Shown here in pieces: positions 37,398 through 46,042 of a stretch of DNA of 64,000 nucleotides. Both the position numbers and the translations under genes were made by a program. Position 1 is the first letter of the stretch. Each line of letters begins with the position of its first letter. Under the pieces are notes generated by a model, which had not been told where the DNA came from, did no database searches, and saw only the letters and a list, made by a program, of their open reading frames with translations. The DNA lies in NCBI GenBank assembly GCA_016191225.1, contig JACPPC010000018.1, forward strand, positions 101,827-165,826, read 5' to 3'. The stretch comes from Gemmatimonadota bacterium (GTDB taxonomy: Bacteria > Gemmatimonadota > Gemmatimonadetes > Gemmatimonadales > Gemmatimonadaceae).

Positions 37398-38206
37398 CCG
37401 AGGCTGATCAGGGGCAAGCCCATCGCCGCCCGCGCGAACAGGCCGGTGGTGAGCGGCGCGCACGCGAACATGGCCTGGATGCTGGCGTCGCGCAACACGA
37501 TGTTGCACGTCGCGAGCTCCTCGTCGAGCACGTCCTGCAGCGCGGTGCGCTGCCGCAGCCACGCGGTGCCGACGTGGCCGGCGCGCGAGCCGACCCCCGA
37601 CGTCGCCGGCCCCTTGCCCGCCTCGTGGACCCGCAAGGTGTACCCCACCTGGCTGAGGAGCTTCGGCGAGAAGTTCACCGCGTCCTGGAGGGTCGTCCCC
37701 CGCGGAGGCGCGAGGGTGGTCTCGGCAACGGCGGGCGCGCCGCCGTCGCGGGTGGCCTGCATCAGGCCGTTGTCGGTGCCCACCCGGATCGTGCGGGCGT
37801 CGTTCGGCAACGGTGCGGTCCGGCAGCTCGTGTTGTGGCCCTCGCCACCGGCCCCACCGTTGGTGATCGGCCCGACGGTGATCCCCTGCGTGTCGTTCCC
37901 CCTGCCGGAGAGGTCGGGGCTGATCACGCTGCGCGTTGTGCCGCCGGCGGCGCCGGAGAGGAACGTCGGCGGCTCGCTGGGCACGCCGGCCAACGCCATG
38001 ACGCGGCCGCCCGGGTGCGGCCCGATGTTGCGCCACTCCATCCCGCGCAGATGCGCCGAGTCGATGGGACCGGCCGTCGGCGCGGCGGTGGCGGGTGCGG
38101 CGCGCGCGCGCTGTGGCCCCTCCGCGCTGGCGCCCGCGAGGGTGAGTGCGACAAGGAGGGCGCGCGCGGGGGCGCGGCACGTGGGGCGCGTGGACGTCGG
38201 GTGCAT
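37394..38206 (-). CDS. Chimeric remnant of a sortilin/VPS10-like propeller protein
   Basis: A 270-residue exported frame with a signal peptide. It starts like the large VPS10/sortilin-like glycoside-hydrolase-type proteins (LRGMEWRNIGPHPGGRVMALAGVPS), but after FLSGAAGG it jumps to what reads as an inner segment of the same family (ISPDLSGRGNDTQGITVGPITNGGAGG, then TIRVGTDNGLMQATRDGG). Several hundred residues that normally lie between are missing. The last 110 residues are unlike that family and end in a hydrophobic stretch. It is in frame with a GTGA overlap to the PHP gene, so it may still be translated, but it looks like an internally deleted relic. Confidence 0.6.
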   Translation of the reverse strand: MHPTSTRPTCRAPARALLVALTLAGASAEGPQRARAAPATAAPTAGPIDSAHLRGMEWRNIGPHPGGRVMALAGVPSEPPTFLSGAAGGTTRSVISPDLSGRGNDTQGITVGPITNGGAGGEGHNTSCRTAPLPNDARTIRVGTDNGLMQATRDGGAPAVAETTLAPPRGTTLQDAVNFSPKLLSQVGYTLRVHEAGKGPATSGVGSRAGHVGTAWLRQRTALQDVLDEELATCNIVLRDASIQAMFACAPLTTGLFARAAMGLPLISLG

Positions 38207-38279
38207 GGCTGCCGGGAGGCGGATACCAGCGCCCCCGCCGCCCCCGGTGGCCGGAGGCGGCGGGCGGCCTGCGGATACG

Positions 38280-41150
38280 CTATGGCGTGACGCTGTCCGT
38301 CGCCATCCTCACCTGGTCGCGGCCCTTCACCAGCATCGGAATTCCCTTGCGCATCCACCCGGGCGCCGGCTGGCCGAGCAGGTGATGGCCAAAGAAGTCC
38401 TGCATCTTGCGGTCGATGTCCTTCTGGTTGGCGCGCTTGGTCGGGTTGTGCTCGTCGCCGTTGTACGTGACCATGTAGGCTTCCTTGCCAAGCCGGCGCA
38501 GGGCGACGAAGAACTCGATCCCCTGGTACCACGGCACCGCACCGTCGTTGTCGTTTGCCATGAAGAGCAGCGGGGTCTTGATCCGGTCGGCGAAGAAGAG
38601 CGGCGAGTTCTCGATGAACCGGTCGCGGCAGGTCCAGATCGAGCAGCCGATGCGGCTCTGCGACTTCTCGTACTGGAACGACCGCGCGAGCCCCGACCCC
38701 CAGCGGATCCCCCCGTAGGCGCTCGTCATGTTGGCGACGGTGGCATTCGGAACGGCGGCGGCGAACATGTTCGTCTGCGTGACGAGGTAGGCCGTCTGGT
38801 AGCCGCCCCAGCTCTGCCCCCCGATGCCGAGCCGCCGGGGGTCCACGAATCCCCGCGCGATCAGCGACTGCACGCCGGGCACGATCGACTTGACCGCGCT
38901 CGGCCCCGGGTAGCCCTCGATGTAGTGGATGTCGGGCATGAACACGAGGTAGCCGAGCGAGTTGTACACGAGCGGGTTGATCAGGTTGCGCCCCGTCGGC
39001 GTGACGTGCGCGAAGAGGTCGTTGGAGTGCTCCTCGTAGAAGTACACCAGCATCGGGTACGTGCGTGTGGAGTCGAAGCCCTCGGGCGTGTACAGCAGGC
39101 CGCGCAGCGGCACGCCGTCCGCCGAGAGCCACCGAACCAGCTGCACGTCACCGCGGGGGTACTCGCCCTGCTGCGGGTTGGCCTCGCTGATCCGCGCCAG
39201 GGCGTCGAGCCGCTCGCCCGTGTAGAGGTCGGGGAACTCGCGGTATGACTGCCGCGTGACGACGAACTGGCCGGCCTTGCGGGCCTTGAGGGGCGTGCCC
39301 CAGCGGTTGGGGCTCATCACGATCGGCACCGGAGGCGCCGTGCCGCCAATGCGGTCGGTCCAGAAGCCGGCGTGCTTGGTGCTGTCGTCGATGGCGCTCA
39401 GCAGGAGCGGCTGCGACGCGTCGAGCGACGGCTCGTCCAGGTCGGTGCGGACGACGCGCAGGATCGTGTGGCGCTCGCGTCCCGTCCCGTCCGTGAGGCG
39501 GCGCGGGGGAACGACCCCCGCGGGGTCGAGCTCCCAGACGTCGTACCGGTCGTACACCAGCACGCGCGCGTCGTGGGTGCTCCAGCCCCCGCTGCCCCAC
39601 GGGTTCGGCAGGCTCGGCGTGTCCCACGTCTCCTGGTCGAAGCGGACGCCCGGGATCGCCCCGGTGAGGTCGCGCGTCCTGGCCGCCTTCACGTCGTGCG
39701 CGAACCACCGGTGGTCGTCGTACCAGAGCACGTACTTGCCGCCGGGAGAAAGCTGGGCGCGGAACGGCACCTTGCTGGCGACCTTGCGGCGCGCACCGGT
39801 GGTCGCGTCGAGCAGCCAGACGTCGGTGCCGGCGTCGCTCTCCGCCCACATCTGCTCGATCTCGTACGGCACGGCAGTCACGGCGAGCGCGGTGCGGCCG
39901 TCGGCGCTCACCTGCACCTGGGGCAGCGAGTCGCCGCCGAGGGGCACCAGGGTCCTCGTCGCCACCTGCCAGACCGCGGTGAAGGTGCGGTTGCGGTCGC
40001 GCGCGAGCTCGACCTTCTGCTGCGGCTGCAGCTTGCCGTCCTTCCAGTGCCAGAGGTCGTACACCGCCTTCTCGGCGAGCGAGTCGGCCGGAATCGAGTC
40101 CTGCGCCGGTGGGGCCATCCCGAAGGTGATCGCCGTGCCCTCTCTGGTGAAGGCCGGGCCGCCACGGTCGGCCACGACGAGGCCCGAGGGAAGCTGCGCG
40201 GCGTTGACGACGGCCTGCGCCACCGGCCTGGCCCCGAGCGAAGCGTGCCAGAGGGCGTACTTCGGCCGCCTCGCCGCGTAGTCGTCACGATCGGTGACGA
40301 AGGCCACCTGGGTGCCCTTTCGGTCGATTGCCAGCCCCTTGTAGTTCCCCTTGCCGGCGGCGAGCGCGACCGCGGGCGCGGCCGCCGACGCCGACAGGGC
40401 GCGCACAAAGGCGCCGTCGGTGTCTCCCGACTTCGACGAGACGGCGTACGCGAGCCACTTTTCGCCGTCATCGATCGTGTAACCGATCACGTCGGCGATG
40501 CGCTCCTCGCCCCCCGTGGCGAGGGCGCGCAGCACGAGCGTCGTGCCGGCGTCCTTGCGCCGCTCGGTGCTGTCGGCGCCGGCGCTGCGGCGCGGTGGCG
40601 CCGGTGCGGCGACGCTGTCGCCCTCGAGCAGGTATGCCAGCCACGCCCCCCCGTCGCGGGCAAGGCGGAACGACTTCACGCGGGGCACGGTGCCCACCTT
40701 GCCGTCGGCGAGACCGACGATCGCGAGTCCGGCCTTTGGCTGGAGCTCCGCTCGCAGCCGGGAGCGCCGCGCCTGGTCCATCGCGTCCCGGTCGGGGTAG
40801 GCGAGCACCGCGACGAACTTCGAGTCGCCGCTGAACACCGGCGCTGCCGGGGTGAACTGCGCCGCGCTGTCGGCCGCGGGCTGCAACTGCGCGCGCCCGG
40901 TGTACCCGCGCGGCACCCGGTACTCCGCCGTCCCCTGGGTGCTGCGAACCACCAGCTCGCCGTTGCCGACCACCGGGCTCAGCGTGTAGGCCACCCACTT
41001 CCCGTCGGGCGACACCGTGGTGCCGCCGATCGTGTGCCACCGGTCGTAGGTGTCCTGCGTGATCGGCCTCTTGCCCTGGGCCTGCGACAGCACGGGGACA
41101 GAGAACAGCGGAAGGGCGGCGAGGCCGCGGAGCAGTCGGGCGAGGGACAT
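38280..41150 (-). CDS. Exported S9-family prolyl oligopeptidase-like peptidase
   Basis: A 956-residue protease with signal peptide (to VLSQAQ, about residue 25), an N-terminal beta-propeller (residues about 30-600, with repeated SPDGKW-like PD40 turns) and an alpha/beta-hydrolase domain. The triad is Ser780 in GIGGQSWGGY, Asp867 or Asp869 in MANDNDGAVPW, and His901 in GDEHNPT. S9 enzymes cleave short peptides after proline or alanine. Likely periplasmic and used for scavenging peptides. The ATG at 41148-41150 begins the signal peptide. Gemmatimonadota commonly encode many such enzymes. Confidence 0.93.
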   Translation of the reverse strand: MSLARLLRGLAALPLFSVPVLSQAQGKRPITQDTYDRWHTIGGTTVSPDGKWVAYTLSPVVGNGELVVRSTQGTAEYRVPRGYTGRAQLQPAADSAAQFTPAAPVFSGDSKFVAVLAYPDRDAMDQARRSRLRAELQPKAGLAIVGLADGKVGTVPRVKSFRLARDGGAWLAYLLEGDSVAAPAPPRRSAGADSTERRKDAGTTLVLRALATGGEERIADVIGYTIDDGEKWLAYAVSSKSGDTDGAFVRALSASAAAPAVALAAGKGNYKGLAIDRKGTQVAFVTDRDDYAARRPKYALWHASLGARPVAQAVVNAAQLPSGLVVADRGGPAFTREGTAITFGMAPPAQDSIPADSLAEKAVYDLWHWKDGKLQPQQKVELARDRNRTFTAVWQVATRTLVPLGGDSLPQVQVSADGRTALAVTAVPYEIEQMWAESDAGTDVWLLDATTGARRKVASKVPFRAQLSPGGKYVLWYDDHRWFAHDVKAARTRDLTGAIPGVRFDQETWDTPSLPNPWGSGGWSTHDARVLVYDRYDVWELDPAGVVPPRRLTDGTGRERHTILRVVRTDLDEPSLDASQPLLLSAIDDSTKHAGFWTDRIGGTAPPVPIVMSPNRWGTPLKARKAGQFVVTRQSYREFPDLYTGERLDALARISEANPQQGEYPRGDVQLVRWLSADGVPLRGLLYTPEGFDSTRTYPMLVYFYEEHSNDLFAHVTPTGRNLINPLVYNSLGYLVFMPDIHYIEGYPGPSAVKSIVPGVQSLIARGFVDPRRLGIGGQSWGGYQTAYLVTQTNMFAAAVPNATVANMTSAYGGIRWGSGLARSFQYEKSQSRIGCSIWTCRDRFIENSPLFFADRIKTPLLFMANDNDGAVPWYQGIEFFVALRRLGKEAYMVTYNGDEHNPTKRANQKDIDRKMQDFFGHHLLGQPAPGWMRKGIPMLVKGRDQVRMATDSVTP

Positions 41151-41188
41151 GGTCGGGAGGAATCGGGAAGTGGCCGGCGGCCGCCGGC

Positions 41189-41566
41189 TCACTCCGGAAA
41201 CGTGCCGCGGCGTTGCTGCGTTGGCGATGGCGATCGAGGGCCCCGCACGGGCGTGCGACCGCTCGCCGGGTCGATCGCCCCGGGATCGAAGGGATCCTCC
41301 CGGATGCACAGCCCCTCGCCATCGGCCGCCGACTGCATGGCGACGCCGGGCCGATGACCTCGTCGAGGCCGCGGATGTCGGGGGCGCGGCAGCCGAAGGC
41401 CACCTTGATGCGGCGGCGCACTGTCGCGGTCCTCGGCTCGGCGCCGAAGGTCCCCACCTCGAGGTCGACCGGTCGCGGGTCGCCGTCCCGTGGGCGCAGC
41501 GCGCGCTCCTCGTGCAATGTGTCGCGCGGCGCGGGGCGTCGACTCGGCGCCGGGATCGAAGCGCAT
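41189..41566 (-). pseudogene. Broken small gene translationally coupled to the MFS transporter
   Basis: An ATG at 41564-41566 overlaps the MFS stop by one base (TGATG). The first 16 codons (MRFDPGAESTPRAARH) are in one frame; then high third-position GC and plausible protein switch to a second frame (HEERALRPRDGDPRPVDLEV through to GLDEVIGPAS) and back to the first (MQSAADGEGLCIREDPFDPG) ending at 41189. Two compensating frameshifts (near 41515 and 41340) would make one protein of about 125 residues. Either this is decay, or sequencing errors are present. No family is recognised. Confidence 0.45.
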
Positions 41567-42816
41567 CAGGCAGCCACCTCCGGGGGCGGCACCTCGGTGT
41601 ACTCGAGCGAGCGGCCGTACGTCTCCGGCTGCGTGGCCAGTGCCCACGCCGCCGCGCCGAAGGCGGCGACACCGACGATCGCCGCCGCCCCCAGCACTCC
41701 CGCGACGTTGCGCAGGGCGAGGAAGGCGAGCAGCATCGGCACGGCGGTGGCGCGAATGAACGTCGGCACGCTCGTCCCGACCGTGGCCCGCAGGTCGGTG
41801 CCGAACTGCTCCACGGCCATCGTCACCGTGACGGCCCAGTAGCCGGTGCCAAGGCCGAGCAGGCCGCAGATCGCGTAGAAGCCGGCCGCGGTGCGGACGA
41901 GGCCAAGCAGGTAGAGCGCGGAGCCGGCGGCGGTGATCGCCATGAACAGGGCGGCGGCCCGCCGCCGGCTCTTCCAGTACTGGCTGAGCATGCCGCTGGC
42001 GAAGTCCCCCACGGTGGTCAGCAGGTAGAACCAGAAGACGGCCCGTCCGGCGCTCACCGCCCCCTCCACGCCGAGGAGCCGCGCCAGCTCCGGGGCGAGG
42101 GTGATGAGGATGCCGACGGTGAACCAGACCGGCACGCCGATCAGCACGCTCCGCAGGTAGCGCGTGAACCGGTGGCGATCGTCGAACAGCCGCAGGATGT
42201 TGCCGCGCTCGCCGGCCGCCCGTCGCAGCGCATCGAACAGGGGCGACTCACGCACGTTGAGCCGCAGCGCGAACAGGGCGAAGCCCATCAGGCCGCCGAG
42301 CACCATGCAGTTGCGCCACGACATGAGCTCGCCGGCGACGGCGGCCACCACCGCACCGCTGACGCCCATCGTGGCCACGATCGCCGCCGCGGCGCCGCGG
42401 GTGGCGGGTGGGAGCAACTCCACCACGAGCGTGAGGCCGGCCCCGAGTTCCCCCGCCAGCCCCACGCCGGCGACGAACCGCAGCACGGCGTACTGCGGCA
42501 CGCTGGTGACGAAGGCGTTGGCCATCGACGCCGCACTGTAGAGGAAGATCGAGCCGAACAGCACCGAGAGCCGGCCGCGGCGGTCGCCGAGCATCCCCCA
42601 GGCCACCCCGCCGACCATCATCCCCAGCAGCTGCACGTTGAGGAGCATGGTGCCGATCTCGAGGGCTCGCGCCCCGGCCCCGAGGTCGGCCAGGCTCGGG
42701 ACCCGGACGACACTGAACAGGAGCAGGTCGAAGATGTCGACGAAGTAGCCGAGGCCGGCCAGCAGCACCGGGGCCGCCACCCGGCGCCACCCGGGCGCGG
42801 GGCGCGATTCGGTCAT
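41566..42816 (-). CDS. MFS transporter (metabolite:proton symporter type)
   Basis: A 416-residue inner-membrane transporter with 12 hydrophobic helices. Loop 2-3 has the MFS motif GMLGDRRGRLSVLFGS, and GVGLAGELGAGLTLVVELLPPATRG is typical of the sugar/metabolite:H+ symporter group (ShiA/ProP/KgtP relatives). Substrate unknown; a small carboxylate is possible. ATG 42814-42816 is favoured over upstream in-frame sequence lacking hydrophobic structure. The downstream broken gene is coupled to it. Confidence 0.9.
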   Translation of the reverse strand: MTESRPAPGWRRVAAPVLLAGLGYFVDIFDLLLFSVVRVPSLADLGAGARALEIGTMLLNVQLLGMMVGGVAWGMLGDRRGRLSVLFGSIFLYSAASMANAFVTSVPQYAVLRFVAGVGLAGELGAGLTLVVELLPPATRGAAAAIVATMGVSGAVVAAVAGELMSWRNCMVLGGLMGFALFALRLNVRESPLFDALRRAAGERGNILRLFDDRHRFTRYLRSVLIGVPVWFTVGILITLAPELARLLGVEGAVSAGRAVFWFYLLTTVGDFASGMLSQYWKSRRRAAALFMAITAAGSALYLLGLVRTAAGFYAICGLLGLGTGYWAVTVTMAVEQFGTDLRATVGTSVPTFIRATAVPMLLAFLALRNVAGVLGAAAIVGVAAFGAAAWALATQPETYGRSLEYTEVPPPEVAA

Positions 42817-42892
42817 GGCGGGGGATGATGGGGCCGGGGCCGGCGCCCGGCAACCGGAGGGGGGCGGGGGGCGCAACTCCCGGCGCCGGGCG

Positions 42893-42900
42893 GCCGATAC
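42893..42900 (+). promoter_or_regulatory. Sigma-28-like -10 box GCCGATAC, EAL-HDOD gene
   Basis: GCCGATAC is one base from the FliA -10 consensus GCCGATAA and identical to the motA-side site. A weak -35-like GCAACT lies 16 bases upstream. The start near 42907 argues that translation begins at GTG 42962, not at ATG 42911. Confidence 0.4.
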
Positions 42901-42961
42901 TGGAGGGGTGATGGTGGGCCGCCCGATCGGACCCGCCACCTTTCCCCGTCCGGACCACGCC

Positions 42962-44182
42962 GTGAGCGACGTCTTCCTGGCCCGCCAGCCGATCTACAAC
43001 CGCGACCTCAAGCTCGAGGCCTACGAGCTCCTCTACCGCCACACCCCGACGGCGACGGTCGCCGAGGGCGCCGACACCGTCACCATGTCGAGCACCACGC
43101 TCGTGAACGGCGTGCTCAACTTCGGCCTCGAGTCGCTCACCGGTGGAGCCCGCGCCTTCGTGAACTTCCCCCGCGAGATGCTGATCGAGCGGGACTTCGA
43201 CCTCCTCGACCCCCGGACCGTCACGATCGAGCTGCTCGAGACCGTCCCCTGCGACGACGACACCGTGGGCGCCTGCCGCGAACTGCGCGACCGCGGCTTC
43301 ACGCTGGCCCTCGACGACTTCGTGGCCGGCGACGAGTACGGCCGGATCCTCGAGCTGGCCCATATCGTGAAGCTGGACGTGCTCGGCAAGAGCGAGGCCG
43401 AGCTGACGCGGACCGTGGCGCGGTTCGCCGCCTACGACGTGAAGCTCCTCGCCGAGCGGATCGAGACGGCGACGACCTTCGCGACCTGCTCCAGGCTCGG
43501 CTTCAGCTACTTCCAGGGGTTCTACTTCAGCCGCCCCGAGATCGTGAAGCGGCGGGCCCTCTCGCCCGGCCTGTCGGGGATTGCCCGGCTCATGAACCAG
43601 GTGCTGGACCCGGCGGTCCCCGAGCGCACGCTCGAGGACAGCTTCCGCGCCGACCCCGCGCTGACGATCAAGCTGCTGCGCATCGTCAACTCGGCCGCCA
43701 TGGGGCGAAGTGGCATCGACTCGATCCCGCAGGCGATCCGCCTCGTGGGGCGTGCCCCCCTGCACCGCTGGCTGGCGCTGCTGCTGGCGTCGTCGGCCCC
43801 GCGCGGCGACGGGATCGAGAGCGAGATGGTGCTGGCCGCCCTGGAGCGCGGCCGGCTGTGCGAGGTCATGGCCGAGAACTCGGGACGCAAGGCGGCCGCG
43901 CCGGCGCTCTTCCTGACCGGCCTGCTGTCGACCCTCGACTCGATCCTTGGCGTGCCGATGGCCGAGCTGCTCAAGCAGATCAAGGTGTCGGTGGAGGTGG
44001 AGACGGCGCTGCTGCACGAGGAGGGGCCGTACACGCCGTTCCTGCAGCTGGCCACGAGCTACGCGAACGGCGAGTGGGAGCCGGCGATGCAGCTGGCCGA
44101 GATGATGGGCGTCCTGGCCGACCTGCCGCGCTGGTACCGCGAGTCGAGCGACTGGGCGCGCGAGGTGCTCAAGGCCGCGTAG
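42962..44182 (+). CDS. Degenerate EAL plus HDOD signalling protein
   Basis: A 406-residue YuxH-type protein. The N-terminal half is an EAL-fold domain with LARQPIYNRDLKLEAYELLYRH; the catalytic EAL signature is degenerate (the Glu-Ala-Leu is EAY) and ALDDFVAGDEY is partly kept, so c-di-GMP hydrolysis is unlikely. The C-terminal half is HDOD (LEDSFRADPALTIKLLRIVNSAAMG, and SIPQAIRLVG), a non-catalytic signalling fold. Such proteins regulate motility and chemotaxis; the sigma-28-like site before it agrees. The GTG at 42962 starts SDVFLARQPIYN, the common family N-terminus. ATG 42911 would add 17 unrelated residues. Confidence 0.86.
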   Translation: MSDVFLARQPIYNRDLKLEAYELLYRHTPTATVAEGADTVTMSSTTLVNGVLNFGLESLTGGARAFVNFPREMLIERDFDLLDPRTVTIELLETVPCDDDTVGACRELRDRGFTLALDDFVAGDEYGRILELAHIVKLDVLGKSEAELTRTVARFAAYDVKLLAERIETATTFATCSRLGFSYFQGFYFSRPEIVKRRALSPGLSGIARLMNQVLDPAVPERTLEDSFRADPALTIKLLRIVNSAAMGRSGIDSIPQAIRLVGRAPLHRWLALLLASSAPRGDGIESEMVLAALERGRLCEVMAENSGRKAAAPALFLTGLLSTLDSILGVPMAELLKQIKVSVEVETALLHEEGPYTPFLQLATSYANGEWEPAMQLAEMMGVLADLPRWYRESSDWAREVLKAA

Positions 44183-44266
44183 CCGGGCGGAGCGACGCCG
44201 CGACCCTCGCGCCCTCCGCGCAAACCCTCCGCGGCCGGGCGCCGCTCCGACCCTCGGCACGACGGG

Positions 44267-45085
44267 CTAGTTCATGATCTGCACCGTCGTGGACTTCTCC
44301 GGCTCCGGCTGCGTGAACTGCAGCAGGACCGAGATCCGGCGGTTCTCGCGGGCGTACGGGTCGTCCGCGTTGCGGAGCCTGGTGTCGGCGTACCCGCGGA
44401 TCTCCTTGACGCGGTGCGCCTGCACCCCCGCCGACTCGAGGACGCGCCGCGCCGCGTTGGCGCGGTCGGCCGAGAGCTCCCAGTTCGTGTAGTTGCCGCC
44501 CCGTCCGTACGTCGCCGCGTCGGTGTGCCCCTCCACCACCACGTCGCTGCGCAGCGCGTTCAGCTCCACGCCGATGATCTCGAGCGCGAGGCGGGCCGCC
44601 CCCGTCATCCCGGCCGATCCGCGCGGAAACAGCGTCTCGCCGTCCCCCGCCTCGATCAGCTCGATGCGCAGGCCGTTGTCGCCCACCGCCAGCTCGTAGT
44701 GCGCCGCGCCGAGCTGCTTCCTCGCCGAGTCGAGCCGGATCCTGATCCGCTCGGCGGTCTGCCGCATCGCCCGCTCCTCGGCCCGGTGCACCATCATCCG
44801 CACCTGCTGGTTGTCCCTCATCGCCGCCGGCGAATTGCCGTTCGACAGCGGCGTGGAGCCCGAGCCGTAGCCCTTCTTGAAGCCGGCGGGATTCGCGAAG
44901 TACCCCTCAATGGCCTTTCGGGTCTGCTCGTCCATGCCAAGGATCCACATCACCATGAAGAAGGCCATCATCGCCGTCACGAAGTCGGCATAGGCGACCT
45001 TCCACGACCCGCCGTGGTGTGCGTGTCCCCCCTTCCTTACCTTCTTGACGATGATCGGTCGCTTGGCTCCCTTGTCGGCCGCCAC
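44267..45085 (-). CDS. motB: Flagellar stator protein MotB
   Basis: MotB is the peptidoglycan-binding half of the stator that drives flagellar rotation by ion flow. The 272-residue protein has the N-terminal anchor with proton-binding Asp34 (KVAYADFVTAMMAFFMVMWIL), a plug linker, and a C-terminal OmpA domain with VVVEGHTDAATYGRGGNYTNWELSADRAN. The GTG start is one base after the motA stop, so motA-motB is one operon. No second stator pair is visible, and the anchor motif suggests proton rather than sodium use. Confidence 0.95.
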   Translation of the reverse strand: MAADKGAKRPIIVKKVRKGGHAHHGGSWKVAYADFVTAMMAFFMVMWILGMDEQTRKAIEGYFANPAGFKKGYGSGSTPLSNGNSPAAMRDNQQVRMMVHRAEERAMRQTAERIRIRLDSARKQLGAAHYELAVGDNGLRIELIEAGDGETLFPRGSAGMTGAARLALEIIGVELNALRSDVVVEGHTDAATYGRGGNYTNWELSADRANAARRVLESAGVQAHRVKEIRGYADTRLRNADDPYARENRRISVLLQFTQPEPEKSTTVQIMN

Positions 45086-45086
45086 G

Positions 45087-45944
45087 TCAGGCCGCCTCGC
45101 GCCGCGTCAGCCGCTCGAGGTCGGCGAACGACGGCCGGTCCACCGGCGCGATGTTTCGCCGCGCGAACTCCACCGCGCTCATCGGCGAGTCACCGCGCGC
45201 GAAGGCCAGCAGCGCCGCCTTGATGCACAGCATGTACGCGTGCTCGGCCGCGATCCGGGCCTCGATCGCCGACGCCATCGGGCCCATCACGCCGTACGAG
45301 AGCAGGATGCCGATGAAGGTGCCGACGAGGGCCGCCGCCACCTTCTCGCCGATCTCGCTCGCGGCCCCGCCGATCGATCCCATGGTGATGATCACGCCGA
45401 GCACCGCCGCCACGATCCCGAAGCCCGGCATCGCGTCGCCGACCTTGTTGATCGCCGCCGGCGCCGCCATCGCCTCGTGATGCTGCTGCTCGAGGTCGGT
45501 GTCGATGACCTCGGACAGGTGGTGGTCCTCGACCGTGCCGGTGAGCAGCACCTTGAGCGTGTCGCAGAGCAGCGACACCGCCGAGTGGTGGTGCATGAAG
45601 CCCGGGAACCTGGCGAAGATGTCGCTCTTGTCGGGTTCCTCGATGTGCGGCTCGAGCCCCACCAGGCCGTCCTTGCGGGCCTTCTGCAGGATCTGGTACA
45701 GCACCTGCAGCAGCTCCTCGTACGCCTTGCGGTTGAACGGGTCGGGCTTGAGCAACCCGATCGTCTCGCGCGCGGCCCGCTTGAGGGTGCCCGGCGGGTT
45801 GCCCACGATCATCGACCCCAGCCCGGCGCCGCCGATGATGATGAACTCGTTCACCTGGATGAGCACCGAGAGCTGGCCATGGTGCATGACATAGCCGCCC
45901 GCGATGCTGCCAAACACGATGACGAGGCCGATAATCAGGAACAC
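45087..45944 (-). CDS. motA: Flagellar stator protein MotA
   Basis: MotA forms the stator channel ring with MotB and pushes on FliG. The 285-residue protein has four membrane helices (residues about 1-22, 33-52, 170-192 and 202-224) and a cytoplasmic loop with the conserved charged region (around residues 88-100). The PGFGIVAAVLGVIITMGSI and IGEKVAAALVGTFIGI segments are typical. It is divergent from the histidine-kinase-like gene, and the shared 98-bp gap holds overlapping sigma-28-like sites for both. ATG 45942-45944. Confidence 0.95.
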   Translation of the reverse strand: MFLIIGLVIVFGSIAGGYVMHHGQLSVLIQVNEFIIIGGAGLGSMIVGNPPGTLKRAARETIGLLKPDPFNRKAYEELLQVLYQILQKARKDGLVGLEPHIEEPDKSDIFARFPGFMHHHSAVSLLCDTLKVLLTGTVEDHHLSEVIDTDLEQQHHEAMAAPAAINKVGDAMPGFGIVAAVLGVIITMGSIGGAASEIGEKVAAALVGTFIGILLSYGVMGPMASAIEARIAAEHAYMLCIKAALLAFARGDSPMSAVEFARRNIAPVDRPSFADLERLTRREAA

Positions 45945-45992
45945 GATGCGTCGACCGGTGGCGGGGTGGGGGGCGCCGGGGGCCCCGGCCAG

Positions 45993-46024
45993 TTGAGTAT
46001 CGGCCGCTGCCTGCCGACACTCGA
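45993..46024. promoter_or_regulatory. Overlapping divergent sigma-28-like promoters
   Basis: Plus strand: TTGAGTAT (45993-46000), 12 bases, GCCGACAC (46013-46020), toward the kinase-like gene. Minus strand: TCGAGTGT, 12 bases, GCCGATAC, toward motA. The two share the same DNA in a near-palindrome, each -10 falling on the other -35. Both fit the TAAAGTTT-N11-GCCGATAA pattern with one extra spacer base. Confidence 0.55.
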
Positions 46025-46042
46025 CTTGTCGAGGCCAACCCC

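Noticed and set aside
37394..38206. Drug-efflux (DHA2) C-terminus in the tail of the chimeric remnant
   Set aside because: A faint hydrophobic pattern only; no motif supports it.
39372..41357. 661-codon open frame antisense to the S9 peptidase
   Set aside because: Low-complexity Arg/Gly/Val protein with no motif, fully opposite a motif-complete enzyme.
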